Counted from the stretch's first letter, positions 17,589 through 26,340 are shown. The stretch: DNA of 64,000 nt from Clostridiales bacterium (GCA_022508375.1 JAFLVJ010000004.1:115611-179610), one strand, 5' to 3'. Notes: generated by a model not told the origin, from the sequence alone. Made by a program: numbers and translations.

Positions 17589-18679
17589 ATTTCTCCATTT
17601 ATAAGTTCAGTGGCGTAAACCTTTGCAATCGCATCAAAATGTCTGATTGATTGGATTGATAATTCTATGTCAGCCGTCTCGCAGGCAAAGTGATCCACTG
17701 TTTTTAGTATTATATTATATATATTGCAGAAAGACAACTTACCATTCAAAAAACTTTCGACGCATACGTCATTTGCAGCGTTCATAACAGTTCTCGACAA
17801 CGGTGAATATTTAAATATATCGTATCCAAGCCGCGCACAGGGGAATTTGTCGAAGTTGCATTTGTCAAAAGTCAAAGTAAGAAGGTTACTAAAATCTATC
17901 GGTTGACACTTGTAGTTAGCTACGTCTAGCAGTGCCATCTGAATAGGCAAACGCATATCCGGCATTGCCATCTGCGCAACAACACTACCGTCAATAAATT
18001 CAACCATGGAGTGAACCACGCTCTGTCTGTGTACAACAATCTGTATTTTGTCCGCAGGTACGCCGAACAAAAAGCTTGCCTCAATAACCTCCAATGCCTT
18101 GTTCATCATGGTGGCACTATCTATGGTTATTTTTGCGCCCATACTCCAATTGGGATGCGCAAGCGCTTGTTTTGACGTAACTTTGGAAAGTGAATTTGTA
18201 TCAAAATTCCAAAACGGTCCGCCACTTGCTGTCAACAAAATCTTGTTAATGCTATTTATATCACGCCCAAGCAAACACTGACTTATAGCACAATGCTCGC
18301 TGTCTATAGGGATAAGCTTGGCTTTCCCAACCCTAGACATTATCAATTCGCCGGCACACACTAAAGCCTCTTTGTTAGCCAACGCAACGTCTATTCCGTG
18401 CTCCAAACAGTAAAGAATACTAGTCAGCGCAACTATTCCACGTGTTGCCACTACGACAACATCCGCTCCTTTAACTGCTTTCAAAAGACACTCCTCGCCA
18501 TCACGTTGTATCAAGCCGCAATATTTCGGAGCAAACTCTTGCACCTGCGTGGAAAGTTTATCCGCATTGGAATAGGCGACAAGCGAATGAACCTTCAACT
18601 TGTCGCTATTGCAACGCACTATGTCTAATGTTTGTGTACCAATAGAACCTGTACTTCCAAGTATTGCAACTTTCTTCAT
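17582..18679 (-). CDS. dxr: 1-deoxy-D-xylulose-5-phosphate reductoisomerase
   Basis: Makes MEP from DXP, the committed step of the MEP pathway, using NADPH. The N-terminal Rossmann motif GSTGSIGTQTLDIV is at residues 8-21. Catalytic loop residues are in PIDSEHCAISQCLLG, LTASGGPFW and NWSMGAKITIDSATMMNKALEVIEA. HRQSVVHSMVEFIDGSV is another conserved block. 365 aa, a little short at the C-terminus. Start overlaps the cdsA stop by 1 nt. Confidence 0.97.
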   Translation of the reverse strand: MKKVAILGSTGSIGTQTLDIVRCNSDKLKVHSLVAYSNADKLSTQVQEFAPKYCGLIQRDGEECLLKAVKGADVVVVATRGIVALTSILYCLEHGIDVALANKEALVCAGELIMSRVGKAKLIPIDSEHCAISQCLLGRDINSINKILLTASGGPFWNFDTNSLSKVTSKQALAHPNWSMGAKITIDSATMMNKALEVIEASFLFGVPADKIQIVVHRQSVVHSMVEFIDGSVVAQMAMPDMRLPIQMALLDVANYKCQPIDFSNLLTLTFDKCNFDKFPCARLGYDIFKYSPLSRTVMNAANDVCVESFLNGKLSFCNIYNIILKTVDHFACETADIELSIQSIRHFDAIAKVYATELINGEIC

Positions 18680-19701
18680 TACAAAATAAACATAAATACG
18701 AAGGATACAAGGACTGCATTAAGCATTATGCCGTCAAATCTGTCCATGATTCCACCGTGCTCGCCTAATATTCTGCTGTAATCTTTTACTCCGCAGTAAC
18801 GTTTTACCAAACTTGCAAGCAGATCACCTATCTGCGTAGCGACCGAACCGAAAATTCCTATCAATACATAGGTTATCACCACCTGAAAAGTAGGCAATCC
18901 TAGTCCGGAAAAGGTAAGTCCGAACTCCTTTCCAAACGGAACGAAGTAAGGAAAATCAAAAAAGAAATATACTATCGTCGAACCGAGAATACCGCCTGCA
19001 ATTCCACCAATGGCACCTTCTACAGTTTTGTTAGGACTGATGTCCGGACACAACTTGCGCTTACCTAACCAACTACCTACAAAGTATGCAAACATGTCGG
19101 TAAAAGAGGAAACAGCAAATACGAATGCCAAACCAATTGCATTAAGTGGCAAAAGTTGAGTTTCACCGTTAGTTCCAAGCCATTTATCGAGGTATGCCCA
19201 TATATCGTTTTCCATAAACCGATACATTTCCTCGCCAACGACATAAGTATGTGTCGATGCACTACGGTTCAAATACAACAGTGAAGCCATAAATAATCCC
19301 GGATATATCAACATAAAGCCGACATACATCAGGCTATCGACGCGATTTATAAATAGCGCAGTTACCACTGAACAAATGAACACTATCAACGAAAAAAAGA
19401 TAATGCCCGTATAACCGAAAAGACTGTACGCAGGTCCGAGACCAAAGCCGTATAACCACAACAGCCAACTGAACTGGTCGGGAATTCTTTCTACGCCAAG
19501 TGCGCGCCTCATTTCGATAACGGAAAGCAAAATAAGTGCAAAAATAATCACAGAGTTAATTGCTCTGCCACTGATAAAGGTATCCGGTTCACTTATGTAG
19601 TTGGGGAAATAGACATTTAACATAATCATGCCTATTATCACCACAAAAATTGCAAAGCCCACGCCGACACGGTTGAGCAACTTCTTTTTATTCAGAGCCA
19701 T
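18679..19701 (-). CDS. cdsA: Phosphatidate cytidylyltransferase (CDP-diglyceride synthase)
   Basis: Integral membrane enzyme that makes CDP-diacylglycerol from phosphatidate and CTP. The family signature is at the C-terminus: KRYCGVKDYSRILGEHGGIMDRFDG. The upstream block SSFTDMFAYFVGSWLGKRKLCPDISPNKTVEGAIGG is intact. Seven or eight membrane segments. At 340 aa it is longer than typical because of a loop of about 45 residues near 160-205 (SASTHTYVVGEEMYRF onward). Overlaps uppS by 14 nt. Confidence 0.95.
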   Translation of the reverse strand: MALNKKKLLNRVGVGFAIFVVIIGMIMLNVYFPNYISEPDTFISGRAINSVIIFALILLSVIEMRRALGVERIPDQFSWLLWLYGFGLGPAYSLFGYTGIIFFSLIVFICSVVTALFINRVDSLMYVGFMLIYPGLFMASLLYLNRSASTHTYVVGEEMYRFMENDIWAYLDKWLGTNGETQLLPLNAIGLAFVFAVSSFTDMFAYFVGSWLGKRKLCPDISPNKTVEGAIGGIAGGILGSTIVYFFFDFPYFVPFGKEFGLTFSGLGLPTFQVVITYVLIGIFGSVATQIGDLLASLVKRYCGVKDYSRILGEHGGIMDRFDGIMLNAVLVSFVFMFIL

Positions 19702-20377
19702 TCAGTCCTCCAAAATTTCGTGAACGCTTGCAGTATTCGGCTAAAATACTGTCAAATTCTTCCGTGGTAAAATCGGGCCAAAGAGTATCGGTGAAAAATA
19801 ACTCGGCATACGCGCTTTGAAACAACAAGAAATTGGACAATCGCTTTTGCCCGCCTGTACGCACAATAATATCCGGCTCGGGCAACTTGCAGTACATATT
19901 ATCCATAATATTTTCCTTAGTTATCTCCAAGCCCTGCCTGTTCAGTTTTTTAACAGCTTCTACAATTTCCTTTTGACCGCCATAATTTATGCACAAATTA
20001 ACGCAAATAGCGTCAAACTCCTTGGTTTGTCGCTCGATGAAGTCAATTCGATTAACAAGCTTTTGCGGCAGACCTTCCCGTTCGCCCGAAACGACAACAC
20101 GCACTCGGTCCTTACAAAATTTTTCAAAACGAGCAAGATATTTATCCGCCAATGCAAACAGGTTGTTGACTTCCGTCATAGGACGTTTCCAGTTTTCTGT
20201 AGAAAATACATATAGCGAAAGATACTTTACACCAATCGCAAGCGAGTAATCGATTATCTGCTCGGCGACCTCCAAGCCTCTTTTGTGGCCATGAAGACGC
20301 GCCAGACCTCTGTTTTTCGCCCAGCGTCCGTTTCCGTCCATTATTATCGCTACGTGCATTGGAACATTTTTCATCAA
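19688..20377 (-). CDS. uppS: Isoprenyl transferase (undecaprenyl diphosphate synthase)
   Basis: Cis-prenyltransferase that makes undecaprenyl diphosphate, the lipid carrier for cell wall synthesis. The catalytic Asp is in AIIMDGNGRWAKNRG at the N-terminus; other motifs are HGHKRGLEVAEQII, LYVFSTENWKRP and DIIVRTGGQKRLSNFLL. 229 aa. It is fed by the MEP pathway genes dxr and ispG downstream. ATG overlaps the preceding small gene by 4 nt. Confidence 0.96.
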   Translation of the reverse strand: MMKNVPMHVAIIMDGNGRWAKNRGLARLHGHKRGLEVAEQIIDYSLAIGVKYLSLYVFSTENWKRPMTEVNNLFALADKYLARFEKFCKDRVRVVVSGEREGLPQKLVNRIDFIERQTKEFDAICVNLCINYGGQKEIVEAVKKLNRQGLEITKENIMDNMYCKLPEPDIIVRTGGQKRLSNFLLFQSAYAELFFTDTLWPDFTTEEFDSILAEYCKRSRNFGGLNGSE

Positions 20378-20568
20378 ACTTCAAATTTGTAACGGCAAAC
20401 GACAAGCTCAACGTAACCGTCCTTCTCGCGCACCGCTGTAACTAGCTCCTTATCGTGCTCTTTTTGTTTTCTATCTACATAATAAACAAACTTGAAGTTT
20501 GTTATACCTGATTTAAGCAATCTTTCGGCTTCACAAACTTCAAGTCCGATTAAATCTTTGAAATTCAT
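20374..20568 (-). CDS. Small hypothetical protein between frr and uppS
   Basis: A 64-aa charged protein, MNFKDLIGLEVCEAERLLKS at the N-terminus, with no signal peptide or membrane helix. The pattern of a short helix with GLEVCEAERLLKSG followed by strands resembles a single PASTA-like unit, but this is a weak visual match. It is 7 bp after frr and overlaps uppS by 4 nt, so it is very likely translated with them. I do not recognise a named family. Confidence 0.7.
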   Translation of the reverse strand: MNFKDLIGLEVCEAERLLKSGITNFKFVYYVDRKQKEHDKELVTAVREKDGYVELVVCRYKFEV

Positions 20569-20575
20569 CTAAAAA

Positions 20576-21151
20576 TTACACAGACATTACGTCCGTTTCC
20601 TTGTCTTTAGCCAGTTTGTCAACCTGTTCGATTTGTTTTGTAAGAGATTTGTCGATTTCGCTTTCGTAGTCGGCAATCAAATCTTCCGAAACGGTTTTGG
20701 CATTCTTTTCCTTTTTCAGACCGTCCATTGCTTCCCTACGAGCATTACGAAGAACAACCTTGGTATCTTCGGCAAGCTTCTTTACCTGCTTTACAAGATC
20801 GCGACGGCGTTCCTCTGTAAGGATGGGGAAGGTAAGACGAATAACAGTTCCGTCATTTTGCGGAGTAACGCCAATGTTAGCCGCCAGTATCGCCTTCTCC
20901 ACGTCCTTCAAAGCAGACTTATCCCAAAGCGTGATAACCATACATCTCGGTTCGGGAATCGAAATGTTACCCATCTGGTTAATTGGAGTGGATGCGCCGT
21001 AGTAATCCACGCGAATTCCCTCCACTAGCTTAGGATTGGCACGACCTGCGCGCATCAGGTTATACTCGCCCTTCATATAGTCGATTGCCTTTTCGCAACT
21101 CAACTCAAAATTCATAAAAATTTCTTCTATTTGCGGTGTAGCGTAATTCAT
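20576..21151 (-). CDS. frr: Ribosome recycling factor
   Basis: Splits post-termination ribosomes together with EF-G. I use the ATG at 21151 (MNYATPQIEEIFMN, 191 aa), which has GGAGGGTGTT upstream; the track start adds 20 hydrophobic residues not seen in the family. Signatures are LMRAGRANPKLVEGIRVDYYG, MGNISIPEPRCMVI and RLTFPILTEERRRDLVKQVKK. The order rpsB-tsf-pyrH-frr is conserved. A 79-nt AT-rich gap with no clear terminator separates it from pyrH. Confidence 0.97.
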   Translation of the reverse strand: MNYATPQIEEIFMNFELSCEKAIDYMKGEYNLMRAGRANPKLVEGIRVDYYGASTPINQMGNISIPEPRCMVITLWDKSALKDVEKAILAANIGVTPQNDGTVIRLTFPILTEERRRDLVKQVKKLAEDTKVVLRNARREAMDGLKKEKNAKTVSEDLIADYESEIDKSLTKQIEQVDKLAKDKETDVMSV

Positions 21152-21230
21152 AACACCCTCCATTATATATAGATATATACCTATTTTACAATATATTAAA
21201 ATAAAATACAATAATAATTTACATTTTCGT

Positions 21231-21929
21231 CTAGGAAATAATTGTACCTATTTTTTCACCTTTTAAAGCGCGAACAATGCCATTTTTTTCATTTTTGCCA
21301 AGCGCGACAACCGTTACGCCGAACTCTCTGCACATTGCTATTGCCGTAAGATCCATTGCCTTAAGATTATCGGCAATAACCTTGTCGTAACTTATTTTGT
21401 CATACTTGATTGCATTTTTGTTAATTGTAGGATCGCAATTATATATTCCGTCAACGGCTTTTAGACAAATGAGTGCATCGGCATGTATCTCGCAGGCGCG
21501 AAGTGACGCTGCTGTGTCCGTTGAGAAATACGGTGAACCCGTTCCGCCAACGAAGATAACAACCTTTCCTTCCTTAAGATAATTTTTCACGTTTGGCAAA
21601 AAGTATGTTTCCGCCACTTTGTCTATTGCAAATGAGGACACCACTTTGTTGTCAACGCCGGATGCCGTCAAAGCCTCGCCAAGCGCCAGACCGTTCATAA
21701 CCGTTGCCAGCATTCCAATGTAATCGGCGGTTGCACGGTCCATACTTTCAATTGTACGTCCGCGCCAAATGTTGCCACCACCGACAACTACGCCAAGTTC
21801 TACGCCCGTACTTACGATTTGCTTAATCTGCGCGGCGACATTGGCGGTGCTTTCGCCATTAATGTTCATATGTCCGTCCGATAACGCTTCGCCACTTATT
21901 TTGAGCAATATGCGTTTGTATTTCATCAT
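21231..21929 (-). CDS. pyrH: Uridylate kinase
   Basis: UMP kinase of the amino acid kinase family; makes UDP from UMP. Motifs: RILLKISGEALS at the N-terminus, VVVGGGNIWRGR, and VIFVGGTGSPYFSTDTAA. 232 aa (or 231 if the second Met of MMKYKRI is used). GAGG lies upstream. It follows a strong terminator after tsf, so it probably has its own promoter; a TTGTCG-17-TATTAC match overlapping that terminator is possible but weak. Confidence 0.96.
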   Translation of the reverse strand: MMKYKRILLKISGEALSDGHMNINGESTANVAAQIKQIVSTGVELGVVVGGGNIWRGRTIESMDRATADYIGMLATVMNGLALGEALTASGVDNKVVSSFAIDKVAETYFLPNVKNYLKEGKVVIFVGGTGSPYFSTDTAASLRACEIHADALICLKAVDGIYNCDPTINKNAIKYDKISYDKVIADNLKAMDLTAIAMCREFGVTVVALGKNEKNGIVRALKGEKIGTIIS

Positions 21930-21961
21930 ATATATACCTCAATACTTGTAGTAATAAGTTT

Positions 21962-21994
21962 TAAAAAAGGGAACGACAAAAAGCGTTCCCTTTA
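21962..21994 (-). terminator. Intrinsic terminator of rpsB-tsf
   Basis: Perfect 10-bp stem AAAGGGAACG / CGTTCCCTTT with an 8-nt loop, followed on the minus strand by TTTTTT. Twelve nt downstream of the tsf stop. Confidence 0.9.
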
Positions 21995-22005
21995 ACAGAA
22001 TTCAA

Positions 22006-22938
22006 TTACTTAATGCTTTTGAGTTGTTCTGCAATTTCGTCAACGAAGTTATCAACGCGCTTTTCAATTCCTTCGCCCATTTCATAGCGAACAAATCTTG
22101 TAACGTTGATTTCGGCGCCAACCTTTTTTGCTGTGTCGGCAATAACATCTTTAACAGACAATGCGGAATCACGAACATATTCTTGTTCGAGCAAGCATAC
22201 TTCTTTGTAGTATTTGTGAATACGTCCTTCTACCATCTTACCGATGATTGCCTCGGGCTTACCTTCATTTCTGGCTTGAACGGTAAGGATTTCCTTTTCT
22301 GCTTCGAGTTGGCTAGCGTCAACGTCTGCAATACCAACAACTTGAGGCTTGCTAGCAGCAATTTGCATGCAAATATTGAATGCAAGTTCCATCAAGTCAG
22401 CTTGCTTTGCCTTGCTTTCGATTTCAGCGAGAACGCCGATCTTTCCGCCCATATGAATGTAGCTGGAAATCAAACCGGATTTAGCGCCGAGTTCAAATTT
22501 TGTAAATCTGCGAAGAGAAATCTTTTCGCCGATAGCTGCCGTTGCTTCAGCAATAAGAACGTTAACAGTCTTACCGCATTCGGGGCAGGAAACTTCCAAT
22601 ACTTGCTCTACCGATGTAGCCTTAGCACCAAGAATGATGGACGCAATTTTGTCAACAAGCGCAACAAATTGGTCACTACGAGCAACGAAGTCTGTTTCGC
22701 AGTTAACTTCAACAGCAACAGCTGTTTTGCCGTCTTTGGATACAACGCACTTTACAATACCTTCAGCTGCAACACGGCTAGCCTTCTTAGCAGCGGACGC
22801 CATGCCCTTTTCGCGAAGGTACTTGATAGCTTCTTCAAAGTTACCGTCTGTTTCAACAAGCGCTTTTTTGCAATCCATCATGCCAACGCCTGTTTGCTCA
22901 CGGAGTTTCATTACGTCTTGATTTGTAAAATTAGCCAT
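22006..22938 (-). CDS. tsf: Elongation factor Ts
   Basis: Guanine nucleotide exchange factor for EF-Tu. The N-terminal UBA-like domain reads VMKLREQTGVGMMDCKKALVET and EEAIKYLREKGMASAAKKASR; the core has AVEVNCETDFVARSDQFVAL. 310 aa. In the core there is a CPECGKTV stretch near residue 125, an unusual CxxC for the family, though with only one Cys pair a metal site is doubtful. ATG abuts the rpsB stop (1-nt overlap). Confidence 0.97.
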   Translation of the reverse strand: MANFTNQDVMKLREQTGVGMMDCKKALVETDGNFEEAIKYLREKGMASAAKKASRVAAEGIVKCVVSKDGKTAVAVEVNCETDFVARSDQFVALVDKIASIILGAKATSVEQVLEVSCPECGKTVNVLIAEATAAIGEKISLRRFTKFELGAKSGLISSYIHMGGKIGVLAEIESKAKQADLMELAFNICMQIAASKPQVVGIADVDASQLEAEKEILTVQARNEGKPEAIIGKMVEGRIHKYYKEVCLLEQEYVRDSALSVKDVIADTAKKVGAEINVTRFVRYEMGEGIEKRVDNFVDEIAEQLKSIK

Positions 22939-23720
22939 TAGTCTGCGTCCTCCTCGGATTTAGTTTCTTGTACGGTTTCAGCAATTTCGGGTTGCTTTTC
23001 GGGTTCCTTGTCGTCATCCTCGGGAGCGGTCATAACGATACCTTCTTTAGCCTCGATAACTGCGCCGGAGATGATTCCTGCGATAACCTTAATTGCGCCG
23101 ATAGCGTCATCGTTAGCGGGAATAACTACGTCCACTTGGTCGGGGTCGCAGTTCGTATCCACAATTGCAACGATGGGGATATTCAATGCGTGAGCTTCTG
23201 CAACTGCGATAGCTTCCTTTTTGGGATCTACGATAAAGATACAACCGGGCATACCCTTCATATCCTTGATACCGCCAAGGTTAGCTTCGAGCTTGTCACG
23301 CTCTTCAAGAAGCTTTGCAACTTCTTTCTTGGGAAGAACGTCCAATTCACCAAGCTTTTCCATTTGGTTGATTTGATGAAGACGTTCGATACGGGACTTA
23401 ATTGTCTTGTAGTTTGTAAGTGTACCACCGAGCCAACGGTTGTTAACGTAGTACATTCCGCAACGCTCTGCTTCCGTCTTGATAGCTTCTTGAGCTTGCT
23501 TTTTGGTGCCTACGAACAGGATGGGCTTGCCTTCTGCTGCGATATCGCGTACGAAAGTGTAAGCGATTTCCGCTTGAGCGACCGTTTGTTGAAGGTCGAT
23601 GATGTGTATATCATTGCGTTCAGCGTAGATATACTTCTTCATTTTGGGGTTCCATCTTCTGGTTTGGTGTCCGAAGTGAACGCCGCTTTCCAAAAGCTGT
23701 TTCATTGATACAACTGCCAT
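22938..23720 (-). CDS. rpsB: 30S ribosomal protein S2
   Basis: Ribosomal protein that binds the 30S subunit late and helps recruit S1-like factors. Starts [60 protein letters not shown] and [20 protein letters not shown] are family signatures. At 260 aa it carries an extra acidic tail of about 30 residues ([15 protein letters not shown]). AGGAG precedes the ATG. It has its own promoter and a leader of about 110 nt with one CCGAG/CTCGG hairpin. Confidence 0.98.
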   Translation of the reverse strand: MAVVSMKQLLESGVHFGHQTRRWNPKMKKYIYAERNDIHIIDLQQTVAQAEIAYTFVRDIAAEGKPILFVGTKKQAQEAIKTEAERCGMYYVNNRWLGGTLTNYKTIKSRIERLHQINQMEKLGELDVLPKKEVAKLLEERDKLEANLGGIKDMKGMPGCIFIVDPKKEAIAVAEAHALNIPIVAIVDTNCDPDQVDVVIPANDDAIGAIKVIAGIISGAVIEAKEGIVMTAPEDDDKEPEKQPEIAETVQETKSEEDAD

Positions 23721-23841
23721 TTTTCTTTTCTCCTTTTTTTGTTGTTTTTAACCTCTTTGCGCCGTCAACTCTACACGCAACCGAGCGGCAAAACTCGGCA
23801 CAACGGATAAATCTTGCGCAAATGCGAATTAAACCTAGTAA

Positions 23842-23870
23842 AGTATAGCACAAGCCCCTATATTATGCAA
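23842..23870 (-). promoter_or_regulatory. SigA-type promoter of rpsB-tsf
   Basis: Minus strand TTGCAT (23865-23870), 17-bp spacer, TATACT (23842-23847). Transcription start expected near 23835. The short gap after the XRE gene shows no clear terminator. Confidence 0.75.
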
Positions 23871-23905
23871 CAAAATAACACATATTTATAATTAAAAACA
23901 GCCTA

Positions 23906-25279
23906 TTATAGTACGACTGCAAATTTGTAACGTTTCCACACGCAAAGTGATGCGCAAGCAACCAAGTCGAGTGCAATAATAAAAAACGCAGTCGCATTGA
24001 CGATTGAAGAATAATCCCGAACCATTGTGTGCACGTACGCCATACCTTCACCTGCTCTGTCAACAGAGTAATTCTCATATATAACGTATGGGTCGTCGTT
24101 ATTTGCCATTTCGGGATATTGCCAATACCTAACGTTAAAGAATGAAAAGGATCCGTCCTCTTCAATCAAAAAATAACGTGGCGCTTCAAATGAGAAAGGG
24201 GAAATACCAAGTTGCGTACCGTCACCTAAAAGCATACTAATGTTCTCATTAGTGATTGTAAACGAGTATCCGCGGTAAACAGCAACATAGCCGTCCCCCA
24301 AATCAAATTCTTCGCCGAGCTTAGCTGTTTTAGCAAGCTCCGACAGCGGAAACCGCTTCCCCGTGTCAAATTCTCCAAACGATTCCATATGTTTAACAAA
24401 ATCCTCTGCGCTAGCATTTTCGTATATAGTAGCTTTATCTTCAAGGCGTACAAAACTTAAAACGGTTGCCACTATTGCTGCAAAAGTAATTGGTATAATG
24501 CCAATCAACGCTATCATACGGATAAATTTTTTACTCCGATTTATATGCGAACACGCCTTTTCGCCACCCCACTTCACAAGCGCTCTTTTATACAAAAACC
24601 AACCTATCAAAAACAATGCAATCGCAACTATACCAAACACCACACAGGTGACAATACCACAGTTGCGTATGGAGTGGCAAATAACCAATCCAACTGCGAC
24701 AACAATCATTGCGAGGATATTTGTAGCCGCCAATATATAAAGACAATTTGAAAGTTTTTTACGTAAAACTAGACAATACGTGCCGTATTGCTCGGTCGAA
24801 TCATCAACAGACGCCTCCAATCCTTTCCAATCGGCAAAAAGATTTGTCAAGCAAATAATAAGAGGAACAAGCCCTACAAGCAGAACTCTCCACCACGGAA
24901 AACCATCTCTCGACACGGTTGTTATTTCAATGTACGCGCAGACGGCTACAAGCAATACGCACGTAATGATAATACCCATCAAAGTCCAACATTGCGTGCC
25001 GAATCGCGCAATTTTACTCTTGAATATTTTCTTTTCCGACTTGCCCGACAACGACACATCACTTCGTGATATGCGTTCTCCCGCCAATATTTCATCGACT
25101 GTAACCCCATAAAGCTCTGCCAGTACCGGCAAAAGCAGTATATCAGGTAGCACCTTGTCGCACTCCCAACCGGATAAGGTACGGTTGCTTATTCCCAAGC
25201 GGTCAGCGACTTCCTGTTGCGTGTAACCGTTAGCCTTGCGTAAAGTAGCTATAAATTCGCCAATTGTTTGTTTTGTCAT
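23906..25279 (-). CDS. XRE-family HTH regulator with membrane-spanning C-terminal region
   Basis: A 457-aa protein. Residues 6-60 form a Cro/C1-type helix-turn-helix (GYTQQEVADRLGISNRTLSGWECDK). At least five hydrophobic segments follow (near residues 97-118, 130-148, 185-208, 212-234 and 255-275) plus one at the C-terminus. Between the last two lies a soluble region of about 150 aa (TGKRFPLSELAKTAKLGEEF onward) that could face outside. This suggests a membrane-tethered transcription regulator that senses an envelope or external signal; the signal and targets are unknown. GGAGG precedes the ATG and it has its own promoter. Not part of the conserved rpsB neighbourhood. Confidence 0.8.
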   Translation of the reverse strand: MTKQTIGEFIATLRKANGYTQQEVADRLGISNRTLSGWECDKVLPDILLLPVLAELYGVTVDEILAGERISRSDVSLSGKSEKKIFKSKIARFGTQCWTLMGIIITCVLLVAVCAYIEITTVSRDGFPWWRVLLVGLVPLIICLTNLFADWKGLEASVDDSTEQYGTYCLVLRKKLSNCLYILAATNILAMIVVAVGLVICHSIRNCGIVTCVVFGIVAIALFLIGWFLYKRALVKWGGEKACSHINRSKKFIRMIALIGIIPITFAAIVATVLSFVRLEDKATIYENASAEDFVKHMESFGEFDTGKRFPLSELAKTAKLGEEFDLGDGYVAVYRGYSFTITNENISMLLGDGTQLGISPFSFEAPRYFLIEEDGSFSFFNVRYWQYPEMANNDDPYVIYENYSVDRAGEGMAYVHTMVRDYSSIVNATAFFIIALDLVACASLCVWKRYKFAVVL

Positions 25280-25331
25280 AAAATGTACCTCCGTATTTTA
25301 TCACGGAAACTTGCAAGTTCTGTGTAACTGT

Positions 25332-25360
25332 ATTCTAAACCTCTCGGAGTAGAAAAGCAA
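25332..25360 (-). promoter_or_regulatory. Promoter of the XRE membrane regulator gene
   Basis: Minus strand TTGCTT (25355-25360), 17-bp spacer, TAGAAT (25332-25337), about 53 bp before the start codon. Confidence 0.6.
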
Positions 25361-25400
25361 GGTGAGTAATTAGGATTTTGTCCGAATTTCTCGGAAAATA

Positions 25401-25434
25401 AAAAAAAGCCAGGGAATATCCTTAGCTTTTTTTC
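25401..25434 (-). terminator. Terminator downstream of the DUF1292 gene
   Basis: Imperfect hairpin (AAAAAGC / GCTTTTT with two internal mismatches) and a run of T on the minus strand. The arms are A/T symmetric, so it might act in both directions. The 66 nt between it and the DUF1292 stop hold nothing recognisable. Confidence 0.65.
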
Positions 25435-25500
25435 ATGCGACTCTATATTAACAAATGAATACCGCCATACGGAAGGCGAGGCGGAATAGCCGAGTCTTAA

Positions 25501-25890
25501 TTAGTCTTCGTCGTGATGATGATGGCAATGGCAGTTGGGATCGTCGCAATCGTCTTCGCCCATAGCCGCAACTTCCTCTTCAAGTTGCTTGTAAAGAGCT
25601 TCGTACAGCTCATCGTCAATAGGAAGGAAATTGTAATACGGTTCGCCGTCTTCTTCTACTTCCTCAAGCTCGAAGATTTCAACGATAGGATCTTCGTCAT
25701 CAGCCTGTTGCAAACAAGCGTACTCCTTGCCGTCGCGTTCAAGCGTTGCAATGTGATAGAAAGCAATTTCGTTGCCGTCTTCGTCTTCCAACATAATTAC
25801 GTCTTCATCTACCATACAATCGCAGTCCGCACCATGTTCATGATGATCGTGTTCACAACCGCAGTCACAGTTCTTTTTCTTCTCGTCCAT
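25501..25890 (-). CDS. DUF1292 (YrzB-like) protein with His/Cys-rich ends
   Basis: A very acidic 129-aa protein. The central part (residues 30-110) is a DUF1292 domain, with VIMLEDEDGNEIAFYHIATLE and a pattern of GKEYACLQQADDE. Both ends carry dense potential metal ligands: CDCGCEHDHHEHGADCDC at the N-terminus and CDDPNCHCHHHHDED at the C-terminus. The family function is unknown; it is regularly found beside ruvX in Firmicutes, as here (15 bp downstream of it). The tails suggest binding of Zn, Ni or Cu, which is inference. Confidence 0.85.
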   Translation of the reverse strand: MDEKKKNCDCGCEHDHHEHGADCDCMVDEDVIMLEDEDGNEIAFYHIATLERDGKEYACLQQADDEDPIVEIFELEEVEEDGEPYYNFLPIDDELYEALYKQLEEEVAAMGEDDCDDPNCHCHHHHDED

Positions 25891-25905
25891 AATATTTCTC
25901 CTTTT

Positions 25906-26322
25906 TTATCTTTTTCTATCTAAATAATTTTGCAAAATGATGGTCGCAGCCACCTTATCAATAACCTTTTTTCTGTTTTCACGGCGAACGTTACCCTCAA
26001 TCAAAACACGTTCGGCAGATAGCGTAGTAAAACGTTCATCAAGATACTGCACAGGAATGTCGCACACTTCCTGCAACTTGTCGATAAACTCACGCGTCTT
26101 TGCCGTCTGCTCATTTTCCTGTCCGTTAAGTCCCAACGGTAAGCCGGAAACAAACAACGACACTTCCTTACTCTTAGCAAGCTCCGCGATATAACGCGCG
26201 TCAGCATCCAAGTTACCCTTGCGTGTGTATGTTTCCAAGGGGTTAGCAATTATTCCCATCAAGTCGGAAACAGCTATTCCAATACGGACGTCACCGACGT
26301 CCAGTGCCATAACTCTACCCAT
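25906..26322 (-). CDS. ruvX: YqgF/RuvX-type Holliday junction resolvase-like nuclease
   Basis: RNase H-fold protein of 138 aa. Conserved motifs are MALDVGDVRIGIAVSD, FVSGLPLGLNGQENEQT, YLDERFTTLSAE and DKVAATIILQNYL. The family is linked to 16S rRNA 5'-end processing and Holliday junction resolution. The ATG lies only 9 nt after a TGATACAAT extended -10 sequence and has no Shine-Dalgarno sequence, suggesting a leaderless message. Followed by the DUF1292 gene. Confidence 0.95.
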   Translation of the reverse strand: MGRVMALDVGDVRIGIAVSDLMGIIANPLETYTRKGNLDADARYIAELAKSKEVSLFVSGLPLGLNGQENEQTAKTREFIDKLQEVCDIPVQYLDERFTTLSAERVLIEGNVRRENRKKVIDKVAATIILQNYLDRKR

Positions 26323-26331
26323 AGTATTGAT

Positions 26332-26340
26332 ATTGTATCA
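26332..26340 (-). promoter_or_regulatory. Extended -10 promoter abutting ruvX
   Basis: TGATACAAT on the minus strand, an extended -10 (TGnTACAAT). A weak -35 (TGTTAA) lies 17 bp upstream. Start of transcription expected within about 5 nt of the ruvX ATG. Confidence 0.5.

Noticed and set aside
22024-23708. Long plus-strand ORFs opposite tsf (305 aa) and rpsB (246 aa)
   Set aside because: Mirror frames of two highly conserved minus-strand genes, without ribosome binding sites or family similarity.
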